Below are positions 1-8,951 of a DNA stretch of 64,000 nucleotides, in pieces. The position numbers were made by a program, and so were the translations under genes. Source of the DNA: JAWKIW01 sp046331175 (lineage in GTDB: Bacteria > Actinomycetota > Acidimicrobiia > Acidimicrobiales > Acidimicrobilacustridaceae); NCBI GenBank assembly GCA_046331175.1, contig JAXLRI010000016.1:62001-126000 (forward strand), in the 5' to 3' direction. How positions within the stretch are numbered: the stretch's first letter is position 1; every line of letters starts with the position of its first letter. The notes beneath the pieces were generated by a model. The model saw nothing but the letters and a program-made list of their open reading frames with translations, was not told where the DNA came from and did no database searches.

Positions 1-56
1 AAGGCGTGGGTCGCCCGCAGGTCGCGGGTGGCCAGCGCCAGGTGGTGGTAGCCCAT
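1..56 (-). CDS. VOC (glyoxalase-type) family protein, N-terminal fragment
   Basis: Only the first 18 codons lie in the window. They read MGYHHLALATRDLRATHA, which is the usual opening of vicinal-oxygen-chelate proteins: the second His of the HHLA stretch is normally a metal ligand of the first beta-alpha-beta-beta-beta unit. The ATG has a G-rich Shine-Dalgarno-like run just upstream, and a TAGGCT -10-like hexamer lies at 88-93 on the minus strand. Substrate and length cannot be judged from this fragment. Confidence 0.6.
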   Translation of the reverse strand, partial: MGYHHLALATRDLRATHA

Positions 57-107
57 GGTTCCCCCCGGGGTGCGCGTGGACGGATCCAGCCTAGGCGCGG
101 GCTCGGG

Positions 108-1502
108 TCAGCCCCGAGCGGCCCACCAGGCGTCGAGGCGCCGATAGGCCTCGTCCTCGCCGAGGGGGCCCTCGTCGAGGCGGGCTTCGAGCAGCATGTC
201 GAGCGCCTCGCCCACCTCCCGGCCCGGGGCGATCTGCAGGTGGTCCATCACCTGGCGGCCGTCGAGGTCGGGGCGGATGGCGTCGAGGGCCTCCTGCTCT
301 CGCAGGGCGGCGATCCGCTCCTCGAGCTCGTCCATCCGCCGGCCGAGCTCGTCGGCCTTGCGCCGGTTGCGGGTGGTGCAGTCGCTGCGCGTCAGGGAGA
401 TCAGCTCCTCGAGCAGCGGGCCGGCGTCGCGGACGAACCGGCGGACGGCGGCATCGGTCCAGCCCATCCCATAGGTGTGGAACCGCAGGTGCAGGTACAC
501 GAGTCGGCTCACCGCCTCGACGTCGTCGTTGGAGTACTTGAGCGCCCGCATGCGGTCGCGCGTCATGCGGGCGCCGACCACCTCGTGGTGGTGGAAGCTC
601 ACGCCCTGGTCGCCGATGGACCGGGTCTTGGGCTTGCCGACGTCGTGGAACAGCGCGGCCAGTCGGGTGATCCGGTTGGGCCGCCCCTCCACCAGGGGGA
701 GCCGGGCCTTGCGGATGACGGCGATCGTGTGGGTGAGCACGTCCTTGTGGCGGTGGATCGGGTCCTGCTCGAGTCGCATGGCGGGCAGCTCGGGCAGGAA
801 GCCGTCGGCCAGGCCGGTGTCGACCAGGAACCACAGGCCGTCGGAGGGGTCGTCGACGACGAGCAGCTTGTCGAGCTCGTCCCGGATGCGCTCGGTGGAG
901 ACGATGTCGAGGCGGTCGCGCATGGCGCGGACGGCCGCCACCAGATCGGCGTCGGGCGTGAGCCCGTACCCGGCGAGGAACCGCGCCGCCCGCAGCATCC
1001 GGAGGGGATCGTCGCTGAACGACTCCTCCGGCGACAGCGGCGTGCGCAGGCGTCCGGCCGCCAGGTCGACCGCCCCGTCGAACGGGTCGATCAGGCGGGG
1101 CTCGGGGACGGCCAGCGCCATGGCGTTGACGGTGAAGTCCCGGCGGGCCAGGTCCGCCTCGACGGCGTCGGCGAACACGACGTCGGGCTTGCGGGAGTCG
1201 GGCACGTAGGCCTCGGCGCGGTGCGTGGTGATCTCGATCAGCCGGTCGCCGTGGCGGCAGCCGATGGTCCCGAAGCGCTCGCCCTGGGTCCACACCGCGT
1301 CGGCCCAACCGGCGATGATCGCCTTGGTCTGGTCGGGCCGCGCGTCGGTGGTCAGGTCGATGTCGGGGCGATCGACGTCACGGCCGAGGAGCAGGTCGCG
1401 CACGATGCCCCCGACCAGGTAGAGGTGGTGGCCGGCCGCCTCGAAGCGCTCCGCGAGCGGGCGCACCTCGTCGAGCACGGGCTGGAGCCGCTCGGGGATC
1501 AC
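108..1502 (-). CDS. cca: CCA tRNA nucleotidyltransferase
   Basis: Adds or repairs the 3' CCA end of tRNAs in the cytoplasm. At 464 aa it has the class II nucleotidyltransferase head, with GGIVRD at residues 31-36 and the metal-binding DID pair at about 47-49. This is followed by the arginine-rich primer-binding part and a C-terminal HD domain (LFHDVGKPKT near residue 285), as in other actinobacterial enzymes. The GTG start is supported by a -10 hexamer placed 7 nt upstream. The gene sits at the left end of the oriC-proximal block, as pcnA does in Mycobacterium and Streptomyces. The HD domain suggests an added phosphohydrolase activity, known in the family but not shown here. Confidence 0.95.
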   Translation of the reverse strand: MIPERLQPVLDEVRPLAERFEAAGHHLYLVGGIVRDLLLGRDVDRPDIDLTTDARPDQTKAIIAGWADAVWTQGERFGTIGCRHGDRLIEITTHRAEAYVPDSRKPDVVFADAVEADLARRDFTVNAMALAVPEPRLIDPFDGAVDLAAGRLRTPLSPEESFSDDPLRMLRAARFLAGYGLTPDADLVAAVRAMRDRLDIVSTERIRDELDKLLVVDDPSDGLWFLVDTGLADGFLPELPAMRLEQDPIHRHKDVLTHTIAVIRKARLPLVEGRPNRITRLAALFHDVGKPKTRSIGDQGVSFHHHEVVGARMTRDRMRALKYSNDDVEAVSRLVYLHLRFHTYGMGWTDAAVRRFVRDAGPLLEELISLTRSDCTTRNRRKADELGRRMDELEERIAALREQEALDAIRPDLDGRQVMDHLQIAPGREVGEALDMLLEARLDEGPLGEDEAYRRLDAWWAARG

Positions 1503-1509
1503 CGGCGCG

Positions 1510-1515
1510 ACGCTA
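1510..1515 (-). promoter_or_regulatory. Leaderless -10 element for cca
   Basis: TAGCGT on the minus strand, 7 nt before the GTG start, fits the TANNNT form used for leaderless mRNAs in actinobacteria. Confidence 0.5.
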
Positions 1516-1562
1516 CCGGGCGACCGACGACCCGATCGAAGCGGATCCGCGGCCCGAGCGGG

Positions 1563-2576
1563 TCAGGGCAGCCCCAGCATCGAGCGCTGGCGCTTCACCG
1601 CCTCGACGATGTGGTGGCCGGGCCCGCCGTTGCTCGCCGCCTCGGGCCGGTACTCCTCGTCGACGAGCGCGGCGAGGGCCGCGCCGGCGGAGTCGGCCAG
1701 GCCCTGGAGGTCGTAGCCGCCCTCCAGGAAGAGGAGGCGGCGACCCGGGGGGACCAGCCCCACCACGTCACGGGTCAGGTCGGCGAAGTCGGCCGAGGTG
1801 AGCCCCAGCCCGGTGATGGGGTCGCGGCGGTGGGCGTCGAAGCCGGCCGACACCAGGACCCAGGTGGGCTGCCAACGATCGGCGAGCGGCGCCACGACCT
1901 CGTCGACCGCGGCCCGGAAGACGTCGCCGGTGGCCCCGTGGGGGACGGGGAAGTTGACGGTGGCGCCGAGCCCCTCGCCCGTGCCCACCTCGTCGAGGGC
2001 GCCGGTTCCCGGATAGAGCGGGAACTCGTGGATCGACACGTAGACGACGCGGGGGTCGGCGTAGAAGACGTCCTGGGTGCCGTTGCCGTGGTGGGCGTCG
2101 TAGTCGACGACGAGCACCCGCTCACCCCGGTCGGCGAGGGCGTTGGCGGCGACCGCCACGTTGTTCACGAGGCAGAAGCCCATGGGGCGCGACGGGGTGG
2201 CGTGGTGCCCGGGTGGCCGCACCGCGCAGAAGGCGGCATCGGCCTCGCCGGCGTCGAGCCGGGCGATGGCGTCGAGGCCCGCGCCGGCGGCGAGCAGGGC
2301 GGCATCGAAGGACTCCTCGCCCATGACCGTGTCGGCGTCGATGTGCCCGCCGCCGGTGACGGCGAGCTCCTCGAGGCCGGCGAGGTAGCGGCCGGGGTGG
2401 ACCGCTCGGACGGCGTCCCGGGGCGCCGGGGTGGGGGTGAACCGCACGAGCGCCTCGCCCAGGCCGGCCGCCTCGACCCCGGCCTCGACGGCACGGAGGC
2501 GGGCGGGACGCTCGGGGTGGCCGGCACCCGTGTCGTGCTGCTCGAACAGCGGGTGCGTCGCGAAGAGCACGGCCAT
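1563..2576 (-). CDS. Histone deacetylase family (AcuC/HDAC-like) hydrolase
   Basis: A zinc amidohydrolase of the arginase/deacetylase fold, 337 aa, expected to remove acetyl groups from lysine or polyamine-type substrates; the substrate is not known. Visible hallmarks in order: GHPERPARL near the N-terminus, RPPGHHATPSRPMGFC with the active-site His pair, DYDAHHGNGTQDVFY with two zinc ligands, SAGFDAHRRDP with the third, and LEGGYD near the end. All catalytic residues appear intact. It interrupts the order normally seen between cca and the next envelope genes. The ATG start has TAAGGT 6 nt upstream. Acetoin-utilisation AcuC is a possible label, but no aco genes are nearby. Confidence 0.9.
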   Translation of the reverse strand: MAVLFATHPLFEQHDTGAGHPERPARLRAVEAGVEAAGLGEALVRFTPTPAPRDAVRAVHPGRYLAGLEELAVTGGGHIDADTVMGEESFDAALLAAGAGLDAIARLDAGEADAAFCAVRPPGHHATPSRPMGFCLVNNVAVAANALADRGERVLVVDYDAHHGNGTQDVFYADPRVVYVSIHEFPLYPGTGALDEVGTGEGLGATVNFPVPHGATGDVFRAAVDEVVAPLADRWQPTWVLVSAGFDAHRRDPITGLGLTSADFADLTRDVVGLVPPGRRLLFLEGGYDLQGLADSAGAALAALVDEEYRPEAASNGGPGHHIVEAVKRQRSMLGLP

Positions 2577-2582
2577 GGAGGG

Positions 2583-2588
2583 ACCTTA
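2583..2588 (-). promoter_or_regulatory. Leaderless -10 element for the deacetylase gene
   Basis: TAAGGT on the minus strand, 6 nt before the ATG. Confidence 0.5.
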
Positions 2589-2728
2589 CCGACGGCCTCG
2601 CAGCGGCACGGCATCCGCACCGGCCCGACGGGTGGCGGCGCGGCCGCGGCGGCCGCTCGCCGGTGTCGACAGGTGGGGTCCTATCCTCGTGGCGGACCCC
2701 CGGCGTGCCGCCGGACGTCCGCGCACCC

Positions 2729-3466
2729 ATGACCAAGCTCGACACCGTGCAGCTGGGCGGCGACCGCCTCCGCATCGGCCCCTGGCGCGGCGACCCCTCG
2801 GTCGCCTACGTCGCCCCCGCGCCCGGGCGACCGGCGGCGCTGGCCGCCGTGCAGGAGTGCGTCGACCTGCTGACGGCCCAGGGCTACGAGCGGGTCCTCA
2901 CCGCCGCCCTCACCCGCACCGAGCGGCTGCCGTTCGACGAGGCCGGCTTCGTCGAGCACGAGCGCCTCCGGCTGCTGCGCCACGAGCTGTACGGGCTCCC
3001 CCCACGACCCCGACGGCGGCTGCGGCGGGGACGGTGGCGCGACCAGGCCGCCGTCCTGGCCGTCGACCAGGCGGCCTTCGACCCCTTCTGGCGCTTCGAC
3101 CAGCACGGCCTCGACGAGGCCCGATCGGCCACGCCGATCGCCCGGTACCGCGTGGCCGTCGCCGGCCAGCGCGTCGCCGGCTACGCCATCTCGGGTCGAG
3201 CCGGCGCCATCTCCTACCTGCAGCGGCTGGCCGTGCACCCCGACCACCAGGGCGAGGGCCTCGGCCACGCGCTCGTCGTCGACGCGCTGACGTGGGCCCG
3301 TCGCCGCGGGGCCGCCTCGATGCTCGTCAACACCCAGGAGCGCAACGAGCGGGCCCTGGCGCTGTACGAGCAGGTCGGCTTCCGGCGGGAGGCCCACGGT
3401 CTGGTGGTCTTGTCCCGGTCCCTCGTCGGTGCCCCCGACGGGCTCGGGCCGGGAGGCGGCACATGA
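2729..3466 (+). CDS. GNAT family N-acetyltransferase
   Basis: A 245-aa GNAT protein. The C-terminal half carries the acetyl-CoA-binding stretch LAVHPDHQGEGLGHALV and the later NERALALYEQVGF motif, which is typical of RimI-like enzymes. The N-terminal half looks like a degenerate second GNAT unit, as in tandem-GNAT proteins. The substrate is unknown. The frame is open upstream to 2663; ATG 2729 was preferred because the earlier residues are Pro/Arg-rich. A GTG at 2705 is an alternative, since a TATCCT -10 hexamer sits at 2682-2687. Its TGA overlaps the ATG of the next gene (ATGA), so the two are probably co-translated. Confidence 0.8.
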   Translation: MTKLDTVQLGGDRLRIGPWRGDPSVAYVAPAPGRPAALAAVQECVDLLTAQGYERVLTAALTRTERLPFDEAGFVEHERLRLLRHELYGLPPRPRRRLRRGRWRDQAAVLAVDQAAFDPFWRFDQHGLDEARSATPIARYRVAVAGQRVAGYAISGRAGAISYLQRLAVHPDHQGEGLGHALVVDALTWARRRGAASMLVNTQERNERALALYEQVGFRREAHGLVVLSRSLVGAPDGLGPGGGT

Positions 3467-5691
3467 GCCGCTGCCCGGGGGCGACGGGGCGCACCACCGT
3501 CGCCCGGGCGGTGGTGGTCCTCGCCCTCCTCGGGCTCGCGCTGCTCGGCCCCGCGCTCGCCGCCGGCGCCCAGACCACCACCACGCCGGCCCCGACCACC
3601 ACCACCGCCGCCGGTGCGCCGGGGACGTCCACGGCCGAGGCCCGCCCCCGCCTCCGCATGGTCGACCAGACGCCGTTCGTGCCCCCGACCGGTGCCGGCG
3701 CGACCTTCGTGCTCCGGTTCCGGGTCGAGTCGGCCCCACCCGACGCCCACCTCCTGTTCCGCCTGTTCGGCGACGTCGCCGGCAGCGGCCGGATCCGCTT
3801 CCTCGACAGCCTGCGGCCCGATGGCCTGGGCCGGCCCCAGCGCACCATCGGCCCCCTGCCGCTCGAGAACCTGCCGGCCGACCGCGAGGGCGTGCGCACC
3901 GCCACCTTCGAGATCGACGCCACCCGCCAGCCGCTGGTGGGGTTCCAGCTGGGCAAGGAGGGCGTGTACCCGCTCGCCGTGTCGCTGCGCGAGGGCGATG
4001 CCGGCGCCGACGTCGACACGATGGTCACGAGCATCATCCGCCTGCCCTTCGCCGCCCGCAACGACAACCCCGTCTTCGCCTTCTCGCTCGTGGTCCCGCT
4101 CCACGCACCGGTCGGCCTCCAGACCGACGGCACCACCAACCTCCCGGCCGACCGGGCCCGGGTGCTCTCCGGCCTCACCGACGCCCTGGCCGCCCACCCC
4201 GGGGTCCCGGTGACGCTCGAGCCCACCCCCGAGACGCTCGACGCCCTCGCCGAATCCGGTCGGGACGGGACGGTGAACCGCCTCGGCAGCGCGCTCAGCG
4301 GCCGGCAGCTGATCAGCGGGCCGTTCGTCGACCTGGACACCGGGTCGTGGGTCGCCGCTCCCGAGCTCGACGCCGAGCTCACCCGCCAGCTCGACGAGGG
4401 CGCCATCACCCTCCAGCGACGCCTGGGGCGACCGGCCGACCGAGCCACGTGGATCGTCGACGCCACCACCACCCCCGACGCCCTCACCGCTCTGCACCGC
4501 CGGGGCGTGCAGCGGGTCGTGGTGCCCGAGGACCAGCTCCTCCCGCTGCAGGGCCGCGGCTTCGACGTGACCCTCACCCGCACGTTCGAGGTCGAGGCCT
4601 CCGACGGGTCGCGGCTCACCGCCGCCATGAGCGACCGGTCGCTGCGCGACCACCTCCTCGACAGCGACGACCCCCGCCTCAACGCCCAGCACGTGCTCGC
4701 CGACCTCGCCGTGCTCGCCCTCGACCAGCCCGGGGTGCCGCGCGGCGCGGTGCTGGCGCTCCCCGACGCCCTCACGCCACCCGACTTCGTCGACGCCCTC
4801 CTGACCGCCTTCGCCACCCCGCTCCCACCCGACTCGGTGGCCAAGCCGCTGGTCGCACCGGTCACCCTGGACGGCCTGTTCGCCACCGCCGAGCCGGCCG
4901 GCGAGCAGGGCGGCCGCACCGCCGGGGGCGGCAACGAACCGGTGCTGGTGCGCGGCTACCTGGCTGCACCGCCCACGTCGCTCGGCACCTACCCCACGCA
5001 GCTGGCCCTCGCCCGCACCAGCGTGGGGGCCTACCGGTCGATGCTGTCGCCGGCCGACAGCTGGCGGGCCGACCCCTACGACCGGCTGCTCGCCGTGAGC
5101 GGCGCCCAGCAGTTCGACGCCCGCCAACGCCAGGACCACCTCGACGCCGCCGTCGCCGGCGTCGAGGGCCAGGCCGCGCTGATCTCACTGCCCGAGCAGC
5201 CCCAGGTGACGCTCACGGCCGAGGACGGGCGCATCCCGCTCGCCGTCCAGAACGACGCGCCCTACCCGGTCACGGCGCTGCTGTCGATCACCACCGACAA
5301 GCTCGAGCTCCCCGACGGGCGGTCGATGGTGGTCACGCTCCAGCCCGGGGCCAACCGGCTCGACGTCCCGGTGAAGGTGCGGGCCTCGGGCACCGTCCCG
5401 GTCGCCGTGACGCTCACCTCGCCCGACGAGAACCTGCCCCTCGGCACGACCCGCTTCACGGTGCGCTCCACCGCGGTCTCCGGCCTCGGGCTCGTGCTCT
5501 CGGTCGCGGCCGGCCTCTTCCTCCTCGTGTGGTGGGCCCGCCACTTCCGCAGCGCCCGTCGGCAGCACCGCCTGGTCTCGCCATCGCACCCGAGCCGAGG
5601 ATCGAGCGGTGGTGACGGGGGCGACGACCACCCGGTGGACGGCGAGGTCGGCGAGGCGAGCGCCCCGGCCGGCCCCAGCACCCGGCCCTGA
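3463..5691 (+). CDS. Large secreted, membrane-anchored protein (DUF6049-like position)
   Basis: A 742-aa envelope protein. Residues 1-36 are a signal peptide (hydrophobic ALLGLALLGPALAAGA), followed by a Thr/Pro-rich linker. A long beta-rich extracellular part comes next, then a C-terminal membrane helix (LGLVLSVAAGLFLLVWW) and a short basic cytoplasmic tail with an acidic end. In mycobacteria and streptomycetes a protein of this size and topology lies between the pcnA region and murJ. The assignment rests on topology and synteny, not on a recognised motif. It starts within the GNAT stop codon. Function unknown; a role in envelope assembly is inference. Confidence 0.75.
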   Translation: MSRCPGATGRTTVARAVVVLALLGLALLGPALAAGAQTTTTPAPTTTTAAGAPGTSTAEARPRLRMVDQTPFVPPTGAGATFVLRFRVESAPPDAHLLFRLFGDVAGSGRIRFLDSLRPDGLGRPQRTIGPLPLENLPADREGVRTATFEIDATRQPLVGFQLGKEGVYPLAVSLREGDAGADVDTMVTSIIRLPFAARNDNPVFAFSLVVPLHAPVGLQTDGTTNLPADRARVLSGLTDALAAHPGVPVTLEPTPETLDALAESGRDGTVNRLGSALSGRQLISGPFVDLDTGSWVAAPELDAELTRQLDEGAITLQRRLGRPADRATWIVDATTTPDALTALHRRGVQRVVVPEDQLLPLQGRGFDVTLTRTFEVEASDGSRLTAAMSDRSLRDHLLDSDDPRLNAQHVLADLAVLALDQPGVPRGAVLALPDALTPPDFVDALLTAFATPLPPDSVAKPLVAPVTLDGLFATAEPAGEQGGRTAGGGNEPVLVRGYLAAPPTSLGTYPTQLALARTSVGAYRSMLSPADSWRADPYDRLLAVSGAQQFDARQRQDHLDAAVAGVEGQAALISLPEQPQVTLTAEDGRIPLAVQNDAPYPVTALLSITTDKLELPDGRSMVVTLQPGANRLDVPVKVRASGTVPVAVTLTSPDENLPLGTTRFTVRSTAVSGLGLVLSVAAGLFLLVWWARHFRSARRQHRLVSPSHPSRGSSGGDGGDDHPVDGEVGEASAPAGPSTRP

Positions 5692-5765
5692 TGTCGCCCG
5701 GCCCGGAGCGCTGCGCCTCGACGCCGCGCCGGGCCGCCACCACCGGCCGGCGGGAGTCCCGGTAG

Positions 5766-5771
5766 TAGGTT
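5766..5771 (+). promoter_or_regulatory. -10 element upstream of the DegV gene
   Basis: TAGGTT in the 167-bp gap after the secreted-protein gene. It predicts a leader of about 80 nt before the DegV ATG. Confidence 0.35.
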
Positions 5772-5858
5772 CTCGCCACACGTCCGGGGCGCCGTCCCCG
5801 GTCCGACCGCCCGACGCGCCGACCTGCGGCGCCGGGTCGCCCCCGGGGGGATCACCAC

Positions 5859-6701
5859 ATGGCCGGCGTCCGCATCGTCACCGACAGCAGCTGCGACCTC
5901 ACCACCGCGGAGACCACCGAGCTGGGCATCGAGGTGGTGCCGCTCAGCATCCGCTTCGGCGACGAGGAGTACCGCGACGGGGAAGACCTCTCGGTCGAGG
6001 ACTTCTACACGAAGATGGCCGCCAGCGAGGCGCTCCCCGAGACGGCCGCGCCCAGCCCGGGCGCCTTCGAAGCCGCCTTCCGCCGGCAGGCCGAGGCCGG
6101 CGCCGACACCGTGGTGTGCATCAACATCTCCGCCGAGCTGTCGGCCACCATGCAAGCCGCCCAGAACGCCGCCCGAGCGCTCGAGGGGGAGCTCGACGTG
6201 CGGGTCTTCGACTCCCGGTCGATCACCCTGGGCCTTGGCACCCAGGTGCTGCTCACCGCCCGGGCCGCCGCCGACGGCGCCTCGGGCGACGACGTCGTGG
6301 CCCTCGCCGAGTCGCTGCGCGAGCGAACCCGCGTCTTCGGGATCCTCGACACGCTCGAGAACCTCAAGAAGGGCGGGCGCATCGGGGGCGCGCAGGCCCT
6401 GCTCGGCTCGATGCTGTCGATCAAGCCGTGCATCGACATCTCCAGCGGGAAGGTCGAGGAGGCCTCCAAGCAGCGGACCCGCAAGAAGTCGATGCAGTGG
6501 CTGCGCGACCGCGCCCTCGAGTCGGGTCGGCCAGAGCACCTGGCGATCGTGCACGCCGCCGCCGACGACATCGACGACATGCTCCCGCTGATCACCCCCA
6601 CGGTCCCCGCCGACGAGCTGCGCGTGGGCCTGATCGGCCCCGTCATCGGCACCCACACCGGCCGCGGCACCATCGGCGCCTGCTTCCTCGTGCCCGAGTG
6701 A
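5859..6701 (+). CDS. DegV family fatty-acid-binding protein
   Basis: A 280-aa DegV/FakB-type protein, a two-domain cytoplasmic fold that binds one fatty-acyl chain. The opening VRIVTDSSCDLT and the lipid-site GAQALLGSMLSIKP segment after NLKKGGRIG are diagnostic. In Firmicutes such proteins hand fatty acids to the kinase FakA. No FakA-like gene is in the window, so the partner is unknown. It occupies the place where murJ is expected between the secreted protein and the Ser/Thr kinase. The ATG is preceded by GGGGGATCACC, a weak Shine-Dalgarno. Confidence 0.9.
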   Translation: MAGVRIVTDSSCDLTTAETTELGIEVVPLSIRFGDEEYRDGEDLSVEDFYTKMAASEALPETAAPSPGAFEAAFRRQAEAGADTVVCINISAELSATMQAAQNAARALEGELDVRVFDSRSITLGLGTQVLLTARAAADGASGDDVVALAESLRERTRVFGILDTLENLKKGGRIGGAQALLGSMLSIKPCIDISSGKVEEASKQRTRKKSMQWLRDRALESGRPEHLAIVHAAADDIDDMLPLITPTVPADELRVGLIGPVIGTHTGRGTIGACFLVPE

Positions 6702-6741
6702 CCACCGCCACCGGCGTCCCCCGCCGGTGACCGGTGACGGG

Positions 6742-6747
6742 TAGGTT
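6742..6747 (+). promoter_or_regulatory. -10 element that decides the kinase start
   Basis: TAGGTT lies downstream of the earliest GTG (6734) and 10 nt before GTG 6758, so a transcript from it can only use the later start. Confidence 0.4.
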
Positions 6748-6757
6748 TGCAGACGCC

Positions 6758-8359
6758 GTGCCCGAGTCGCCCAGCCCCCCTCGTTCCGCCCACGGAGGCG
6801 TGCACTCCGGCTTGCGCGTCGGGGGTCGCTACGAGCTGACGCGGCTCATCGCCTCCGGCGGCATGGCCGAGGTGTGGGAGGCCGTCGACACCGTCCTCGA
6901 GCGACGCGTGGCGGTCAAGATCCTCCACGGCCACCTCGCCTCCGACGGCTCGTTCGTGGCCCGGTTCCGCACCGAGGCGGTCGCCGCCGCCCGCCTGCAC
7001 CACCCCTCGATCGTCTCGATCTTCGACACCTGCAGCGACGACGGGGTCGAGGCCATCGTGATGGAGCTGGTGCAGGGCCGCACGCTCCGTCAGGCCCTCG
7101 ACGAGGCTGGTGCCCTCGAACCCGCACGGGTCATCGACATCGCCGCCGAGGTCGCCGACGCCCTCCAGGCGGCGCACCGCGCCGGGCTCGTCCACCGCGA
7201 CATCAAGCCGGCGAACATCCTGCTGTGCGACGACAACCGGGTGATGGTCACCGACTTCGGGATCGCCAAGGTCCGTGACGACGCCGACCACACCCAGACC
7301 GGCACGATGCTCGGCTCGGTCAAGTACCTCGCCCCCGAGCAGGTCGAAGGCGGGCCCCTCGACGGGCGCGCCGACATCTACGCCCTGGGCATCGTCTGCT
7401 ACGAGGCGCTCACCGGCCAGGCCCCGTTCGTGGCCGACACCCAGGCCGCCACCGCACTCGCCCGGCTCCACACGACACCACCGCGGCCGCGGCAGCTGCA
7501 GCCGACCGTCCCGCCCGTCCTCGACGACGTGGTGGTGCGCGCCATCGCCCGCTACCCCGACGACCGCTACGCGACCGCCGCCGACCTGCGGGCCGCGCTG
7601 CTCGCCGCCCGCCCCGGCTCGGCGCGCGCAGCGGCGGCACCGATCCGCGACCCCGACCTCACGCCGGTCATCGCGCCGCCGGTCGCGGTGGCGGCGTCGC
7701 CGGCACCGGCACCGGCCCGACCCACCGGGCCCGTCGACCTCCCGCCGCCCCGGCGGCGCCGCGCCCTGTGGCCGTGGTTCGTCGCCCTGCTCGTCGTCGG
7801 TGCCCTCGCGGTGGCCGGCGTCCTCGTCTACCGGACCACCACCGGGCAGAAGGTCCTCGACGCCGCGGCCAACTCCGGCCTGCCCGTGCCCGGCGTGCGC
7901 ACCGAGCCGCTGCCGATCGTCGAGGCCGTCCCGTTCGACCCACCGCCCGGCGACGGCGTCGAGCCGGCCGGCACCGGCACCGCCGACGCCGCCAAGGTGT
8001 TCGACGGCAACCCGGCGACGGGGTGGAAGACCGAGCAGTACGACACCCGCAAGATGGGCAACCTCAAGCCCGGCGTGGGGATCTACGTGAAGCTCGAGAA
8101 GCCGTCGACCGTCCGCACGGTCAAGGTCACCTCACCCACCCAGGGCTGGGCGGCCCAGGTGTACGTCGCGGCCAAGCCGGGCGCCACGCTCGCCGAGTGG
8201 GGCGACCCCGTCGCCACCAAGACCGACATCGCCGGCAGCGCCGAGTTCGACACCGGGGCGACCGAGGGCCAGTACGTGCTGGTGTGGATCACCGACCTGG
8301 GCTCGGGACCACCCCGCGTCCTCACCGAGATCGACGAGATCACCGTCCTGGGGTCGTGA
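6758..8359 (+). CDS. Transmembrane Ser/Thr protein kinase with extracellular discoidin-like domain
   Basis: A 533-aa Hanks-type kinase. The cytoplasmic kinase domain (about 25-285) has every catalytic element: glycine loop IASGGMAEV, VAVK lysine, catalytic loop HRDIKPAN, DFG in VTDFGIAK, and APE in YLAPEQ. A Pro/Ala linker leads to one membrane helix at about 336-358. An extracellular domain follows from about 400 to the end, with DGNPATGWKTE and LKPGVGIYVKLEKP as in F5/8 (discoidin)-like modules. There are no PASTA repeats. In M. tuberculosis a kinase-like domain, helix and carbohydrate-binding-like domain are fused to MurJ (MviN), and that kinase is inactive. Here the unit stands alone and looks active. 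It is likely co-expressed with the sigma factor 4 nt downstream. Confidence 0.9.
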   Translation: MPESPSPPRSAHGGVHSGLRVGGRYELTRLIASGGMAEVWEAVDTVLERRVAVKILHGHLASDGSFVARFRTEAVAAARLHHPSIVSIFDTCSDDGVEAIVMELVQGRTLRQALDEAGALEPARVIDIAAEVADALQAAHRAGLVHRDIKPANILLCDDNRVMVTDFGIAKVRDDADHTQTGTMLGSVKYLAPEQVEGGPLDGRADIYALGIVCYEALTGQAPFVADTQAATALARLHTTPPRPRQLQPTVPPVLDDVVVRAIARYPDDRYATAADLRAALLAARPGSARAAAAPIRDPDLTPVIAPPVAVAASPAPAPARPTGPVDLPPPRRRRALWPWFVALLVVGALAVAGVLVYRTTTGQKVLDAAANSGLPVPGVRTEPLPIVEAVPFDPPPGDGVEPAGTGTADAAKVFDGNPATGWKTEQYDTRKMGNLKPGVGIYVKLEKPSTVRTVKVTSPTQGWAAQVYVAAKPGATLAEWGDPVATKTDIAGSAEFDTGATEGQYVLVWITDLGSGPPRVLTEIDEITVLGS

Positions 8360-8363
8360 GCGG

Positions 8364-8951
8364 GTGACCGCCAGCAGCCCCGGGCCCGCCGACGACGACC
8401 GCGCCCTCGTCGAGGCCGCCCGGGCCGGTGATCGCCAGGCGCTCGACCACCTGCTGCGGCGCCACCACGACCGCTTCTACGCGGTGTGCCGGCGCCTCAC
8501 GGGCAACGAGGCCGACGCGCGCGACGCGACGCAGGAGGCGATGATCGCCCTGGTCCGCGGGCTGCCCCGCTACGACGGTCGGGCCGCCTTCACGACCTGG
8601 GCCTACCGCGTCGTCACCAACGCCTGCCTGGACGAGCTGCGCCGGCGGCGACGGCGGCCCGAGCCCGTCGAACCCGACGCCCTGCCGCCGCCGGCGGCCG
8701 GCCCCGACCTGGCCACCTCGGTCTCGGACCACCTCGACCTCGACGATGCCCTGGCCGGGCTGCCCCCCGAGTTCCGGGCGCCCGTCGTGCTCCGCGACGT
8801 CCTCGGCCTCGACTACGCCGAGATCGCCGAGGTCCTCCAGATCCCCGCCGGCACCGTGCGCTCCCGCATCGCCCGGGGCCGCCGGGCCCTCGCCCGCCAG
8901 CTCGGCGGGAACCGAACGGCCCTGGCCGACGTCGAACCCGAGACGCCATGA
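8364..8951 (+). CDS. sigM: ECF RNA polymerase sigma factor, SigM-type
   Basis: A 195-aa group 4 sigma factor. Region 2 spans about residues 25-95 (RRHHDRFYAVCRRLTGNEAD; AFTTWAYRVVTNACLDELRR), and region 4 covers about 125-180 (LPPEFRAPVVLRDVLGLDYA; PAGTVRSRIARGRR). The linker is Pro-rich. Position and partner match sigM of mycobacteria and streptomycetes, just upstream of trxB. Its GTG start lies 4 nt after the kinase stop, and its TGA overlaps the ATG of the anti-sigma gene. Release by the adjacent membrane anti-sigma factor is inferred from this arrangement. Confidence 0.92.
   Translation: MTASSPGPADDDRALVEAARAGDRQALDHLLRRHHDRFYAVCRRLTGNEADARDATQEAMIALVRGLPRYDGRAAFTTWAYRVVTNACLDELRRRRRRPEPVEPDALPPPAAGPDLATSVSDHLDLDDALAGLPPEFRAPVVLRDVLGLDYAEIAEVLQIPAGTVRSRIARGRRALARQLGGNRTALADVEPETP

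Noticed and set aside
6..2732. A 908-codon open frame on the plus strand over cca and the deacetylase gene
   Set aside because: It is antisense to two clear genes; Gln/Val/Gly/Asp-rich translation without domains is the usual shadow of high-GC coding DNA.
6734..6757. Earlier GTG start for the Ser/Thr kinase
   Set aside because: The -10-like TAGGTT at 6742-6747 lies downstream of it, and the added residues have no family support.
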